64,000 nt of DNA from Treponema sp. (lineage in GTDB: Bacteria; Spirochaetota; Spirochaetia; Treponematales; Treponemataceae): positions 60,229 through 124,228 of the forward strand of contig JAGBIY010000002.1 of the NCBI GenBank assembly GCA_017934745.1, written 5' to 3'. The notes under the pieces are model-generated. The model had not been told where the DNA came from. It searched no databases and was given only the letters and a program-made list of their open reading frames with translations. The first letter of the stretch is position 1; each line of letters starts with the position of its first letter. The translations under genes and the position numbers were made by a program. This document shows positions 41,388 to 49,829 of the stretch, one piece after another.

Positions 41388-42410
41388 TTAAAAGATTTTG
41401 ATTTTTATTCCCAATGTCACTGTAAAATTTTCAAGGCTCATACCGGAATCCTGTCCAGATTTGTAGAATTCATCTTGCGGATCATCTTCCCAAAAATCCA
41501 AAAAGAGGCTTCCCCTTGCACTTTCGAAATTGAAAGTGTAGGAGGTTTCCAATGAAAGCTCAAAAATCGAATTTATTATGAAATTTACCCTAGGTGAAAG
41601 CGAAAGAAAATTGAAGTAAGAAAGTTGCTTCATCTTATAATGTTTTTCCCACCATTCTCCGTTAGTATTTTTTGCATGATGCGTATCAATGGCATAAAAG
41701 TACGAAAACGGCGAAAGCAGAATTTCAAAATCAAAATTTACTTTGGAAAAAGGCTTGATTTTCGTGCTGAATCCCAGCCATGTGAAAAGCGAGTGCCGAA
41801 AAATATCGATTCCGGCTAGTCTCCTCGTGACATATCGACCTTTTTCATCGTTCCAATATGTGTACGGATAATGTGTCGAAGAGTCATCGTACCACCAGTG
41901 CTTTCTGTCACTGCTGTACCAGCCTTCTGCATCACGACGTTCAAAAGAATCGTAATCATACATTACGGCAATAATAGGAGAAAAACTAACAAATGAGGTC
42001 GCATCGAAATCGTATGAGAAAGAAGTCGTAAGCTCATAGTTTGCGACAGCATTGTTTGTTCCTACAGAATATGTTGTCTTCATCGAATAGTCGCTTTCGT
42101 TTAACCAGTCGGAATCACGCATATCTCCGCTTTTTTGTTCAAAAAGTGAACTGGCAGCACCAATAGACCACTTGAACTGCCGGTATTTAATATCTGCATT
42201 TGCACCAAAGAGAAAAATATTCCGTTCCCATTCAAGTTCACTTATACGCTTTGAAGGATTTGCTGAATAGTAGATTTCTTCACCAAGTTGTCCGACAGAA
42301 TATGAAAAGATAGGAACAACGCTCACATGGAGTTTTTTATCGGGAAAAATTTGTGCGCTAGCAGCTGTCGCAAAAAAAGAAAGCAGAATCAAGGTAGACA
42401 ACTTTTTCAT
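41388..42410 (-). CDS. Omptin-family outer-membrane protease (copy 2)
   Basis: The 340-aa protein has signal MKKLSTLILLSFFATAASA and the same active-site pattern as copy 1: Asp99 and Asp101 in GDMRDSDWLN, and Asp242 and His244 in AIDTHHAKN. Between them lies a Tyr/Ser-rich surface-loop region (AEGWYSSDRKHWWYDDSS). The C-terminus ends in a strand rich in alternating residues (FTVTLGIKIKIF), fitting a beta-barrel. It is convergent with copy 1 and shows lower GC and AT-rich codon use than its neighbours, hinting at a different history. Substrate unknown. Confidence 0.8.
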   Translation of the reverse strand: MKKLSTLILLSFFATAASAQIFPDKKLHVSVVPIFSYSVGQLGEEIYYSANPSKRISELEWERNIFLFGANADIKYRQFKWSIGAASSLFEQKSGDMRDSDWLNESDYSMKTTYSVGTNNAVANYELTTSFSYDFDATSFVSFSPIIAVMYDYDSFERRDAEGWYSSDRKHWWYDDSSTHYPYTYWNDEKGRYVTRRLAGIDIFRHSLFTWLGFSTKIKPFSKVNFDFEILLSPFSYFYAIDTHHAKNTNGEWWEKHYKMKQLSYFNFLSLSPRVNFIINSIFELSLETSYTFNFESARGSLFLDFWEDDPQDEFYKSGQDSGMSLENFTVTLGIKIKIF

Positions 42411-42484
42411 AAAATAATCCTATTCTAAAACATAAAATTTTCAAGTGATGATTCATCTAGCAAAATTAAGGTATACTAGGGAGC

Positions 42485-43462
42485 ATGGATATCACAAAGT
42501 TCTCCACAGAAGAAGAATACCTTTCTCAGATGCATGCAGGTGCGCTTCTCAATCCAAGAATCGACAGCACGTTCAAGGCATTGTTCACGCAGCCGACGCA
42601 AGACTCAAGAGAGGCACTGCACGCTTTTCTTGAGGCTGCCACCGAACGGAAAATAAAATCATTTGAACTGACGGCAACTGACGCGCCTGTAGAATTCGGT
42701 GGACAGAGAAATGTAAATTACGACATTGCATGTATTTTTGACGACGGACTTTCTGCCGAAATCGAAATGCAAGCGTTCAATCAAAAATACGACTACGGAA
42801 AAAGGGCCGAATATCAAGTTGCGCGACTTGAAACAACGTATCTCAAGAAAGGCGAAACATGGGAAAAAGCACCTACTGTTTATCAAATAAGCATACTCGA
42901 CTTCAACTATGCACCGAAAAGCAGTTCAGAAAAGAACGATGCAAACATCAAAAAAACGGAATCGGAATGTTCGCCCGTCAGTCGCTATTCAATGCGGACA
43001 AAAGATGGAAAAGAACTTTCAAATTCCCTTAACATAGTTTTTGTTGAACTTCCGAAAGTCCAACAACTGGAACAATCGCTCGAAACAAATACGTCTTTGG
43101 AAAATTGGGCAATTTTTCTAAAAGAGGCTGACGATCCCGAAAAAACTTCGGTTATTCAGAAACTCACGCAAAAGGAGGCTGGGCTTATGCAGGCGAAAAA
43201 TTCACTTTCATCTATCAGCGTAAATCAGGATCTCTGGATAGCGCAGTACCATCAAGAACTGAAAGAACGCGACTACATTTCAGGTCTGGCTGCCGCAAAA
43301 ATTGAAGGAATCGGAATCGGGCGTGCGGAGGGAATCCTTGATACAAAAATTGAAACTGCACGCAATTATCTGAAATTAGGACTTACGGCAGAACAAGTTG
43401 CAGTAGGTTCTGGATTGCCACTTGAAGAAGTCAGAAAAATAGAAGCAGCAATAATTAGATAG
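42485..43462 (+). CDS. Rpn-family PD-(D/E)XK nuclease (transposase-like)
   Basis: The 325-aa protein has the Rpn/PDDEXK transposase-family layout: MDITKFSTEEEYLSQMHAGA, the core GALLNPRIDSTFKALFTQP, and the nuclease centre EFGGQRNVNYDIACIFDDGL followed by SAEIEMQAF, which supplies Asp and Glu-x-Gln catalytic residues. The C-terminal helical segment with AAKIEGIGIGRAEGIL is the variable recombination-promoting tail. Such proteins cut DNA and promote recA-independent recombination. A -10 box TATACT ends 7 nt before the ATG without a Shine-Dalgarno. A decayed paralogue lies at 4345. Confidence 0.82.
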   Translation: MDITKFSTEEEYLSQMHAGALLNPRIDSTFKALFTQPTQDSREALHAFLEAATERKIKSFELTATDAPVEFGGQRNVNYDIACIFDDGLSAEIEMQAFNQKYDYGKRAEYQVARLETTYLKKGETWEKAPTVYQISILDFNYAPKSSSEKNDANIKKTESECSPVSRYSMRTKDGKELSNSLNIVFVELPKVQQLEQSLETNTSLENWAIFLKEADDPEKTSVIQKLTQKEAGLMQAKNSLSSISVNQDLWIAQYHQELKERDYISGLAAAKIEGIGIGRAEGILDTKIETARNYLKLGLTAEQVAVGSGLPLEEVRKIEAAIIR

Positions 43463-43484
43463 TCAAAAAATTCGGAGAAAAAAA

Positions 43485-44291
43485 ATGTCTGAAAATTCGG
43501 CGATAAAGGACGCGATAGCAAATTCGCGGAAGATTGTCATAAAAATCGGTTCCAACACGCTAGCGAAAAGCGACGGAACCCAGAACACGGAATTCATGCG
43601 GAATTTCGCCCGCCAGTGCAAGAACCTCATCGACTCAGGAAAGAACGTCGTGGTCGTTTCCTCTGGCGCGCAGGTGTCGGGAGTCTCGACTTTGAAGGAA
43701 TGGGCGCGTAAGAAGGACGTGCATTTTAGGCAGGCGCTCGCCTCAATCGGCCAGGTCGAGCTGATGGCGCAGTGGAGGGCGGCTTTCGGGGAGTGCGGCC
43801 TTCATGTCGGCCAGCTCCTCTTCACGAAGGACGACTTCGAGGACAACCACCGCTCGCTCAACATCAGGAACACGATTTTCACGCTCGCCGACGAGGGCGT
43901 GGTCCCGATAATCAACGAGAACGACTCGGTTTCCACGGACGAATTCGCAATCGGCGACAACGACAACCTCTCTGCCCTCACAGCGATTCTCTGGAGCGCG
44001 GATTTGCTGATTCTCTTCAGCGACATCGACGGAATCTACACCGACAACCCTAAGACGAACCCGAACGCGGAACTGATAGAGACTGTCGGAAACATAGCCG
44101 AACTCAGAAAAAACATCAAAATCGGCGGAACGAACTCCTTCGGCACAGGCGGAATCGAGACGAAAATCCAGGCGGCCGAGAAGACGACCGTCTACGGAAT
44201 CCCGATGCTTCTCGCGAACGGCGGCCGGGAGAACATCCTTGACGACCTTGCGTCTGGAAACGCGAACGGCACGCTCTTCTTGGCGGAATGA
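43485..44291 (+). CDS. proB: Glutamate 5-kinase
   Basis: The 268-aa protein is an amino-acid kinase with the N-terminal KIVIKIGSNTLAK, the nucleotide/substrate segment VVVSSGAQVSGV, and the catalytic IINENDSVSTDEFAIGDND. It lacks the C-terminal PUA domain of the 367-aa Escherichia coli enzyme. It phosphorylates glutamate as the first step of proline synthesis. GGAG precedes the ATG. proC follows after 18 bp with its own ribosome site, forming a proB-proC operon. Confidence 0.94.
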   Translation: MSENSAIKDAIANSRKIVIKIGSNTLAKSDGTQNTEFMRNFARQCKNLIDSGKNVVVVSSGAQVSGVSTLKEWARKKDVHFRQALASIGQVELMAQWRAAFGECGLHVGQLLFTKDDFEDNHRSLNIRNTIFTLADEGVVPIINENDSVSTDEFAIGDNDNLSALTAILWSADLLILFSDIDGIYTDNPKTNPNAELIETVGNIAELRKNIKIGGTNSFGTGGIETKIQAAEKTTVYGIPMLLANGGRENILDDLASGNANGTLFLAE

Positions 44292-44309
44292 TTTTTTTGG
44301 AGGATAAAG

Positions 44310-45089
44310 ATGGAAAAAATTGCGTTCATCGGAATGGGGAACATGGCGAAGGCTCTTGTCTCCGGTTTTGTGAAGTCTGGTTTCGACGCGAAGAAGATTT
44401 TCGCCTATGCGCCGAACCAGGAGAAGCTTCTGGCGAATTCAAAGGAACTGGGCTTCGTGCCGTGCGCTTCGCTGAAAGATGCCGTCGCTTCGGCCGACAC
44501 GGTGTTCATGGCGTGCAAGCCGTATCAAATCGAGGCTGTGCTTTCGGAGATTGACGAGAGCCTCTTCGGAAAGACGCTCGTTTCAATCGCTCTCGGCTGG
44601 AATTTTAGAAAGTACCATGAAATTCTCGGTGACGATACCAGAATCCAGTTCGTCATGCCGAACACGCCTGCGATGGTGGGGGAGGGCGTTTTCCTTTTTG
44701 AGAAATCAAATTCCCTCAAAGAAGAAGAGCGCGGTGAAATCATGAATCTCTTCTCGAAACTCGGCGTTGTCGAGGAGCTTCCCGATTCTCTCATGGGAAT
44801 CGGAGGTGCCGTGACAGGCTGCGGCCCTGCCTTCGTGGACTTGTTCCTCGAAGCCTACGCCGACGCTGCCGTGAAGTACGGAATCCCGCGCGCGACCGCG
44901 TACAAGCTCGTGAGCCAGACCGTCCTCGGCTCCGCGAAACTCCAGCTTGAGACGGGAGAGCATCCCGGCGTGCTCAAGGACAACGTGTGCTCTCCGTCCG
45001 GCAGCACAATCCGCGGCGTGACAAAACTTGAGGAATGCGGGCTCCGCACTGCCTGCATTCAGTCCATCGACGCCATAATGAAGATGTGA
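44310..45089 (+). CDS. proC: Pyrroline-5-carboxylate reductase
   Basis: A 259-aa Rossmann-fold protein beginning IAFIGMGNMAKALVSGFVKS, with VMPNTPAMVGEGVFLFE and the C-terminal EHPGVLKDNVCSPSGSTIRG, the conserved ProC signature. It reduces pyrroline-5-carboxylate to proline with NAD(P)H. GGAGG precedes the ATG. It is the second gene of proB-proC, and the tRNA cluster follows. Confidence 0.95.
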   Translation: MEKIAFIGMGNMAKALVSGFVKSGFDAKKIFAYAPNQEKLLANSKELGFVPCASLKDAVASADTVFMACKPYQIEAVLSEIDESLFGKTLVSIALGWNFRKYHEILGDDTRIQFVMPNTPAMVGEGVFLFEKSNSLKEEERGEIMNLFSKLGVVEELPDSLMGIGGAVTGCGPAFVDLFLEAYADAAVKYGIPRATAYKLVSQTVLGSAKLQLETGEHPGVLKDNVCSPSGSTIRGVTKLEECGLRTACIQSIDAIMKM

Positions 45090-45126
45090 GGCTGATGTAA
45101 AGTCGATTTGATTTTTTTCCGTCCAC

Positions 45127-45155
45127 TTGACCAAAAAAATCAAATCGTGTATGTT
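45127..45155 (+). promoter_or_regulatory. Promoter of the tRNA-Ser/Ser/Arg cluster
   Basis: TTGACC and TATGTT are separated by 17 bp, with the start predicted about 9 nt before the first tRNA. Confidence 0.7.
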
Positions 45156-45170
45156 ATAAAAACATTCGTT

Positions 45171-45255
45171 GGAGCGATGGCAGAGCGGCTGAATGCACCG
45201 GTCTTGAAAACCGACGTACCGCAAGGTACCGGGGGTTCAAATCCCTCTCGCTCCG
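45171..45255 (+). tRNA. tRNA-Ser(TGA)
   Basis: The 85-nt gene has acceptor GGAGCGA/TCGCTCC, anticodon loop CTTGAAA (TGA), and the long variable arm typical of serine tRNA. CCA is not encoded. Confidence 0.95.
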
Positions 45256-45284
45256 GTTTTCCTGTTTTTTTGAAAAAAGCAGAT

Positions 45285-45369
45285 GGAGGCGTCGTATAGC
45301 GGTATTACAACGGATTGCTAATCCGTCAGTTCCTTACGGGCTGGGCAGGTTCGACTCCTGTCGCCTCCG
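45285..45369 (+). tRNA. tRNA-Ser(GCT)
   Basis: Acceptor GGAGGCG/CGCCTCC, anticodon stem ACGGA/TCCGT with loop TTGCTAA (GCT), and a long variable arm. 85 nt. Confidence 0.95.
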
Positions 45370-45391
45370 TTAACAGAGCAAAGCTCTCAAT

Positions 45392-45466
45392 GAGATTGTA
45401 GCTCAGCTGGATTAGAGCGCCACCCTGCGGAGGTGGAGGTCGCACGTTCGAATCGTGTCAGTCTCA
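45392..45466 (+). tRNA. tRNA-Arg(GCG)
   Basis: Acceptor GAGATTG/CAGTCTC, anticodon stem CCACC/GGTGG with loop CTGCGGA (GCG, reading CGC), and T arm GCACG-TTCGAAT-CGTGT. A GCG anticodon is unusual among bacterial arginine tRNAs, which mostly use ACG for this codon box. Confidence 0.9.
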
Positions 45467-45485
45467 ATCGACAAATTGAATTGGG

Positions 45486-45520
45486 AAAAAGGTTCACTTT
45501 TTTGAGTGAGCCTTTTTTTT
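45486..45520 (+). terminator. Terminator of the tRNA cluster
   Basis: AAAAAGGTTCACT and AGTGAGCCTTTTTTTT form a stem, 20 bp past tRNA-Arg. Confidence 0.8.
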
Positions 45521-45551
45521 GTCCCCGTGGCCTTTTTTTCTTTCGTGTGTC

Positions 45552-45600
45552 AAAAAAAAGCGCATCCTCCAGTGCCTTTCAGCCGGGGAATGCGCTTTTC
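45552..45600 (-). terminator. Terminator of the M48 protease gene
   Basis: On the minus strand GCGCATTCCCC and GGAGGATGCGC form a stem followed by eight Ts, directly after the protease stop. Confidence 0.8.
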
Positions 45601-45601
45601 G

Positions 45602-46888
45602 TTATGCGTTCTCCGCTTTCCTGCAGGATTCGATTCTCTCAAGCAGGGGCGGGTGGCTGTAGTTGAACACCGAGTATATCTTCGGGACCTGGATTTCGCT
45701 CAGGTTCTCCTTGTTGAGCTTTATGAGGGCGGAGATGAGGTTCTTCGCGCCGCAGGCCTTCGCGCTGAACGCGTCTGCCTGGAACTCGTCCTTGCGGCTC
45801 AGGAAGTTGGAGACGAGGCTTGCGACGGGCGCGAATCCGCCGAAGACCGTCCCGGAGAAAATCAGTCCGACCATCATCATCTTGTGGCTTATCGAGCCGT
45901 CCTCGTTCGTCAGAATCTGGAAGCCGAATCCCTCGTAGAGCGACGGCAGCTTTATGATAAAACTGATGGCGAACAATACAGCGAAAATCAGCGGAATCAT
46001 TGTCAGGAGCTTCTTGAGTATGTGGCGGTGCTTGTAGTGCCCGAGTTCGTGGGCGAGCACGGCTTCTATTTCGTCCGTGGAGAGCTGTTCTATGAGTGTG
46101 TCGTAGAGGACGACTCGCTTTGACTTGCCGAATCCCGTGAAATATGCGTTGGAGTGGCCCGACCGCCTCGACGCGTCCATGACGAAAAGCCCGGACGACT
46201 TGAAGCCGCAGCTTTTCAGGAGCTTTTCGAGCCTCTCCTTCAGCTCACCTTCCTCAAGAGGCGTGAATTTGTTGAAAATCGGAGCGATGAAGAGCGGGTA
46301 GATGACGGACAGGAGCAGGCTGAACGCCACGTAGACGCCACCGAGCAGGAGCCACCAGAAATCCGGGAAATGCTTGAAGAGAAGGCTTGCCACGGCGAGC
46401 AGCGGGACCGCTATGACGACAGCCACGAGGAAGGACTTTATGCCGTCCGCAATCCATGTTCCGAACGTCTGCTTGCAGAAGCCGAACTGCTTTTCGATTC
46501 CGAACGTGGAGTAGAGGCTGAACGGAATCGAGAGGATTGTGCCGGGAATGCTCGTGAAAAAAATGAAGAGGAGGTTCACCAGTATCGAATTTCCCGTCCA
46601 TGAGCAGATTGTCTCGAAGACGGCCGGATAGAAGCCCGAAACCATCAGGTACAGGTTCAGGGCGAGGGAGACGACGACCTTTGGAATCCAGAATTTGTAC
46701 TTGGCGTCCTCGTAGGCGCATGTCCTTTCGAGTGTCGCCTTGTCGATGAGCCCTTCGATTTCGGCGGGGATTTCGGTTCCGTGCTTCTTCCTGAACGAGT
46801 AGTCGATTCCCTCAAGAATCATGTCCAGGAAAAAATTCAGGAACGTTCCGATGAAAAATAGAATCACAAAAATGTTTGAGTACTGCAT
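45602..46888 (-). CDS. M48-family integral-membrane metallopeptidase (Ste24/CAAX protease-like)
   Basis: The 428-aa protein has the Ste24 topology: several N-terminal transmembrane segments (YSNIFVILFFIGTFLNFF; VSLALNLYLMVSG), a cytoplasmic HExxH zinc site in EIEAVLAHELGHYKHRHIL, and the third ligand Glu in SRKDEFQADAFSAKACG. It is probably an inner-membrane quality-control or prenyl-type peptidase. TAGAAT lies 6 nt before the ATG without a Shine-Dalgarno. It has its own terminator. Confidence 0.85.
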   Translation of the reverse strand: MQYSNIFVILFFIGTFLNFFLDMILEGIDYSFRKKHGTEIPAEIEGLIDKATLERTCAYEDAKYKFWIPKVVVSLALNLYLMVSGFYPAVFETICSWTGNSILVNLLFIFFTSIPGTILSIPFSLYSTFGIEKQFGFCKQTFGTWIADGIKSFLVAVVIAVPLLAVASLLFKHFPDFWWLLLGGVYVAFSLLLSVIYPLFIAPIFNKFTPLEEGELKERLEKLLKSCGFKSSGLFVMDASRRSGHSNAYFTGFGKSKRVVLYDTLIEQLSTDEIEAVLAHELGHYKHRHILKKLLTMIPLIFAVLFAISFIIKLPSLYEGFGFQILTNEDGSISHKMMMVGLIFSGTVFGGFAPVASLVSNFLSRKDEFQADAFSAKACGAKNLISALIKLNKENLSEIQVPKIYSVFNYSHPPLLERIESCRKAENA

Positions 46889-46929
46889 TTCGTGATTCTA
46901 TCAAATTTTCGTCCGATTTTTGCGACCGG

Positions 46930-47697
46930 CTATTTCCTTGTTATGATGACCTGTGTCGTCTTGTAGTACGGTTCCGAGAAGTCTACTACCTGTCGCCTGT
47001 CCTCTGTGGCGGACATTCCCGCCGCTATGAAGTCCACAGCCCCAGTCTGAAGGGCGGGAATCAGCGAGTCGAACGGCTTGTCGAGAATCTTGAGTTTCTT
47101 TCCGCAGCCGTTCGCGATTATTTGTCCGAGGCTTATGTCGAACCCTATGATTTTTCCGTCGTCCCTGCAAGTGTATTCGAACGGGGGGAACGCCGCGTTC
47201 GTTCCCATCGTGATGTACTCGTCCGTCTCGGCTTCCTCCGTTTCTGGGAGTTGTATGTTCCCCTCGACCGATATGAACGCGTTGACGAGCGCCTTGTACG
47301 TTCCGTTCTCCCTCGCTTCCCTTATCGTCTTGTTGATGGAGTCCAGAAGCTCCTTGTTCCCCTTCCTCACCGCAACCGCATATTCTTCCTCGACGAACTT
47401 GTCCTTGACTATTTTCAGGTTGTCGTTTCGGGCTATTATCGACTTCGCTGGAAGTTCGTCCATGACAATCGCGTCGATTTTCCGCTTTTTGAGGGCTTCC
47501 GCGGCGTCGTATCCTGTGATGAATTCCATCAAGTACGAGTCAGGGAGATGCTTTGAGATGTATGATGCGCTTGTCGTGCCGGATTGCACTCCGATTCGCT
47601 TTCCTGCCAAATCCTCTATGGAGTTGATTTCGGAGTTCTTTGGCAGGCACGAATAGAGCAGTGTTGAAAAAATGACCAATGCAAAAAACTTTTTCAT
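46930..47697 (-). CDS. Solute-binding lipoprotein with domain halves in permuted order
   Basis: The 255-aa protein has a lipoprotein signal (MKKFFALVIFSTLLYSC). Its mature part begins with what is normally the second half of an amino-acid-binding SBP_bac_3 protein: NSIEDLAGKRIGVQSGTTSA, DAIVMDELPAK, EEEYAVAVRKGNKELLDSI. It then continues with the usual first half: EYITMGTNAAFPPFEYTC, DGKIIGFDISLGQIIANG, FDSLIPALQTGAVDFIAAGM, VVDFSEPYYKTTQVIITRK, where it ends. All parts of one complete domain are present once, in swapped order. It probably still folds as a periplasmic amino-acid-binding protein. No transporter permease lies nearby. Confidence 0.85.
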   Translation of the reverse strand: MKKFFALVIFSTLLYSCLPKNSEINSIEDLAGKRIGVQSGTTSASYISKHLPDSYLMEFITGYDAAEALKKRKIDAIVMDELPAKSIIARNDNLKIVKDKFVEEEYAVAVRKGNKELLDSINKTIREARENGTYKALVNAFISVEGNIQLPETEEAETDEYITMGTNAAFPPFEYTCRDDGKIIGFDISLGQIIANGCGKKLKILDKPFDSLIPALQTGAVDFIAAGMSATEDRRQVVDFSEPYYKTTQVIITRK

Positions 47698-47744
47698 GTC
47701 TTAAAGCATATCATTTTATGGCTGTCTCTTGCTATTTCCGCAAA

Positions 47745-47773
47745 TTGATTTTTGCGCATTTTCTGCCGATAAT
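47745..47773 (+). promoter_or_regulatory. Promoter of the TPR gene (leaderless arrangement)
   Basis: TTGATT (47745-47750) and GATAAT (47768-47773) are 17 bp apart; the -10 box ends 8 nt before the ATG at 47782 with no Shine-Dalgarno. Confidence 0.65.
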
Positions 47774-47781
47774 TAACTGTT

Positions 47782-49107
47782 ATGGAATTACTGATTGGAA
47801 TAGTTTTTGTTGTCGCTTTTGCCGCGATAGTTTTGGCTTTGGTTACTAGAAAAGGTGGCAGGAAAGGAAAGCAAAAAGGTCGCTCTCAGATAATCAGGGA
47901 CGCAAACCGCAAACTTTCCCAGGATCCGCACAATCCTGACGGGCTGATGGCCTTGGGCGAGCTGTACTACAACGAGCGTGCTTGGGACAAGGCCTACCCG
48001 CTCTACGAGACGATGATGAGCGTCGCCACAATCCACCACGAAATAGACCCGTTCAAGGCTTCTCTCAGGCAGGGAATCTGCGCCGTAAAATTGAACAAGA
48101 CGGCAGATGCGTTCCGCGGACTCGGAGCGGCCTTCAAGATAAACAAGCAGGATTTCGACGTGAACTATTATCTCGGAGTCGCGAGCTTCAAGAACAACGA
48201 ATTCGAGAAGGCGATACCATGCTTCAAGCGCGCTCTCATAATCCGCTCGGACGCGCCTCACCTCAATTCCTACATCGGACTTTCCATGTACAAGGCCAAG
48301 CATTTCAAGGAGTCCCTTCCGTATTTGAAGAGGGGGTTGGACGAAAACCCGGACAACAAGGAAGTGCTTTTCTGCATGGCTGACGCGATGAACGAGGGCG
48401 GATATTCGGACAAGGCCATGAAGGTCTTCATGCATCTCCGCCCGGATCCGGAATTCGGCGCGCGCTCCTGCCTTTCGTGCGGACTCTTCCATCTCAAGTC
48501 CAACCAGGCGGATTTGGCAATCCAGGATTTCGAAATCGGAATGAAGCACCAGAACGTGCCTCAGGACATCATGGTGGAAATCCGCTATCGGTACGCGACT
48601 GCATGCTTCATGACGAACTGCATAACGAAGGGCTTGGACGCGCTCAAGGAGATTCAGGCGACGAATCCGAACTACAAGGACGTTCCGCAGCTCGCCGCCC
48701 GCTACCAGGAACTGAACAAGAACAAGAACCTCCAGATGTATTTGATGGGCGCGTCGAGCGACTATGTGGCCTTGTGCCGAAGGATAGTGCTTTCGTACTA
48801 CAAGAAGGGGACCGCGAAGCTCCTCGATTTCTCCGTCGCGCAGGACACAGTTGATGTCCTCGTGAACGTGGACTTCATAAGGTCGGAGGAGAACCACATG
48901 TTCAAATTCTTCCGCTCCACAGGTTCAATCGGAGAGCTTCCTGTGCGCGACTTCCACGGCAAGGTCTCCGAGCACAAGGCCGACAAGGGTTTTTTGGTGT
49001 CTGCAGGAACATACAGCGAGGAGGCTCGCCGCTTCGCCGAAGGTCGTCCGATAGAGCTTTTCGACAAGGACATGCTCATAAAGCTCTTGAAGAAGGTCGG
49101 CGATTAG
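47782..49107 (+). CDS. Membrane-anchored TPR protein with C-terminal Mrr-like domain
   Basis: The 441-aa protein starts with one transmembrane helix (MELLIGIVFVVAFAAIVLAL) and a basic stop-transfer. Six to seven TPR units follow in residues 45-280 (for example PDGLMALGELYYNERAWDKA and FDVNYYLGVASFKNNEFEKA). The last 130 residues (TAKLLDFSVAQDTVDVLVNV; RSTGSIGELPVRDFHGKV; KGFLVSAGTYSEEARRFAEG; IELFDKDMLIKLLKK) follow the pattern of Mrr-type endonuclease-like domains, but the usual catalytic Asp and QxK are not clearly present, so it may be a binding domain only. It overlaps rsmG tail to tail by 4 bp. Confidence 0.75.
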   Translation: MELLIGIVFVVAFAAIVLALVTRKGGRKGKQKGRSQIIRDANRKLSQDPHNPDGLMALGELYYNERAWDKAYPLYETMMSVATIHHEIDPFKASLRQGICAVKLNKTADAFRGLGAAFKINKQDFDVNYYLGVASFKNNEFEKAIPCFKRALIIRSDAPHLNSYIGLSMYKAKHFKESLPYLKRGLDENPDNKEVLFCMADAMNEGGYSDKAMKVFMHLRPDPEFGARSCLSCGLFHLKSNQADLAIQDFEIGMKHQNVPQDIMVEIRYRYATACFMTNCITKGLDALKEIQATNPNYKDVPQLAARYQELNKNKNLQMYLMGASSDYVALCRRIVLSYYKKGTAKLLDFSVAQDTVDVLVNVDFIRSEENHMFKFFRSTGSIGELPVRDFHGKVSEHKADKGFLVSAGTYSEEARRFAEGRPIELFDKDMLIKLLKKVGD

Positions 49108-49808
49108 TTCTTTTCTATCACGACAAGATTCCGCTCGCGCTCTTCCCCGCTTGAATTTTCGGTGAGGAAGGGAACCGTGAGCGGCAGGACTTTGTATTTC
49201 GGAACCGAGGGGAGCGACTGCATCTCTTCGGTTATTTTTTCGCTCCTCGCCTTGTACGCCGCGAGAAAGCCTCCGTCCTTCAGAATCCGCAGGAGCACTT
49301 TCGTCATCTTTTTTTCCAACGGCCTGAACGCCCTGAACACGCAGATGTCGAACCGCTTCTGCTCGATTCTTTCCGCCTGGTTCTCTTCCACCGCCACATT
49401 TTCCAGCGACAGAAGTCCTTTGCAGTTTTCAAGGAATGCGCACCTTTTTGTCATGCGCTCCACGAGCGTGAAGTTGAACTTTGGCAGGACGGTCGCTAGC
49501 GGAATCCCCGGAAGCCCGGCTCCGGAGCCGATGTCGGCGATTGTGAAACCGTCAGGAATCGTCGGGAATCTCGTTGAGATTTCCTTGCAGATGGCTGGAA
49601 CCGCCGACAGCGAGTCGAGAATGTGCTTTATGACGATTTCGTCGTGGTCGTCCGTGTTCACAAGGTCGAATTTCGCGTTGAACTCCTGCAGATTCTTTAT
49701 GTATTTTTCGATTTTCCCTTCGATTTCTCCGATTGGAAGCGTCTTTATTCCAAAAAATTCTCCGCTTCCGAATCCTATTTTCTCAAGTCCCTCTTTCAGA
49801 TAGTCCAT
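49104..49808 (-). CDS. rsmG: 16S rRNA (guanine527-N7)-methyltransferase RsmG
   Basis: The 234-aa protein has the SAM motif FTIADIGSGAGLPGIPLATV, followed by FTLVERMTKRCAFLENC and RFDICVFRAFRPLEKKM, typical of RsmG/GidB. It methylates G527 in the 16S rRNA decoding region; loss confers low-level streptomycin resistance in other bacteria. The ribosome site is GGTGGAAG. It is convergent with the TPR gene, the coding ends overlapping by 4 bp. Confidence 0.93.
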   Translation of the reverse strand: MDYLKEGLEKIGFGSGEFFGIKTLPIGEIEGKIEKYIKNLQEFNAKFDLVNTDDHDEIVIKHILDSLSAVPAICKEISTRFPTIPDGFTIADIGSGAGLPGIPLATVLPKFNFTLVERMTKRCAFLENCKGLLSLENVAVEENQAERIEQKRFDICVFRAFRPLEKKMTKVLLRILKDGGFLAAYKARSEKITEEMQSLPSVPKYKVLPLTVPFLTENSSGEERERNLVVIEKN

Positions 49809-49829
49809 TCTTCCACCTTGCCGTTTTTC

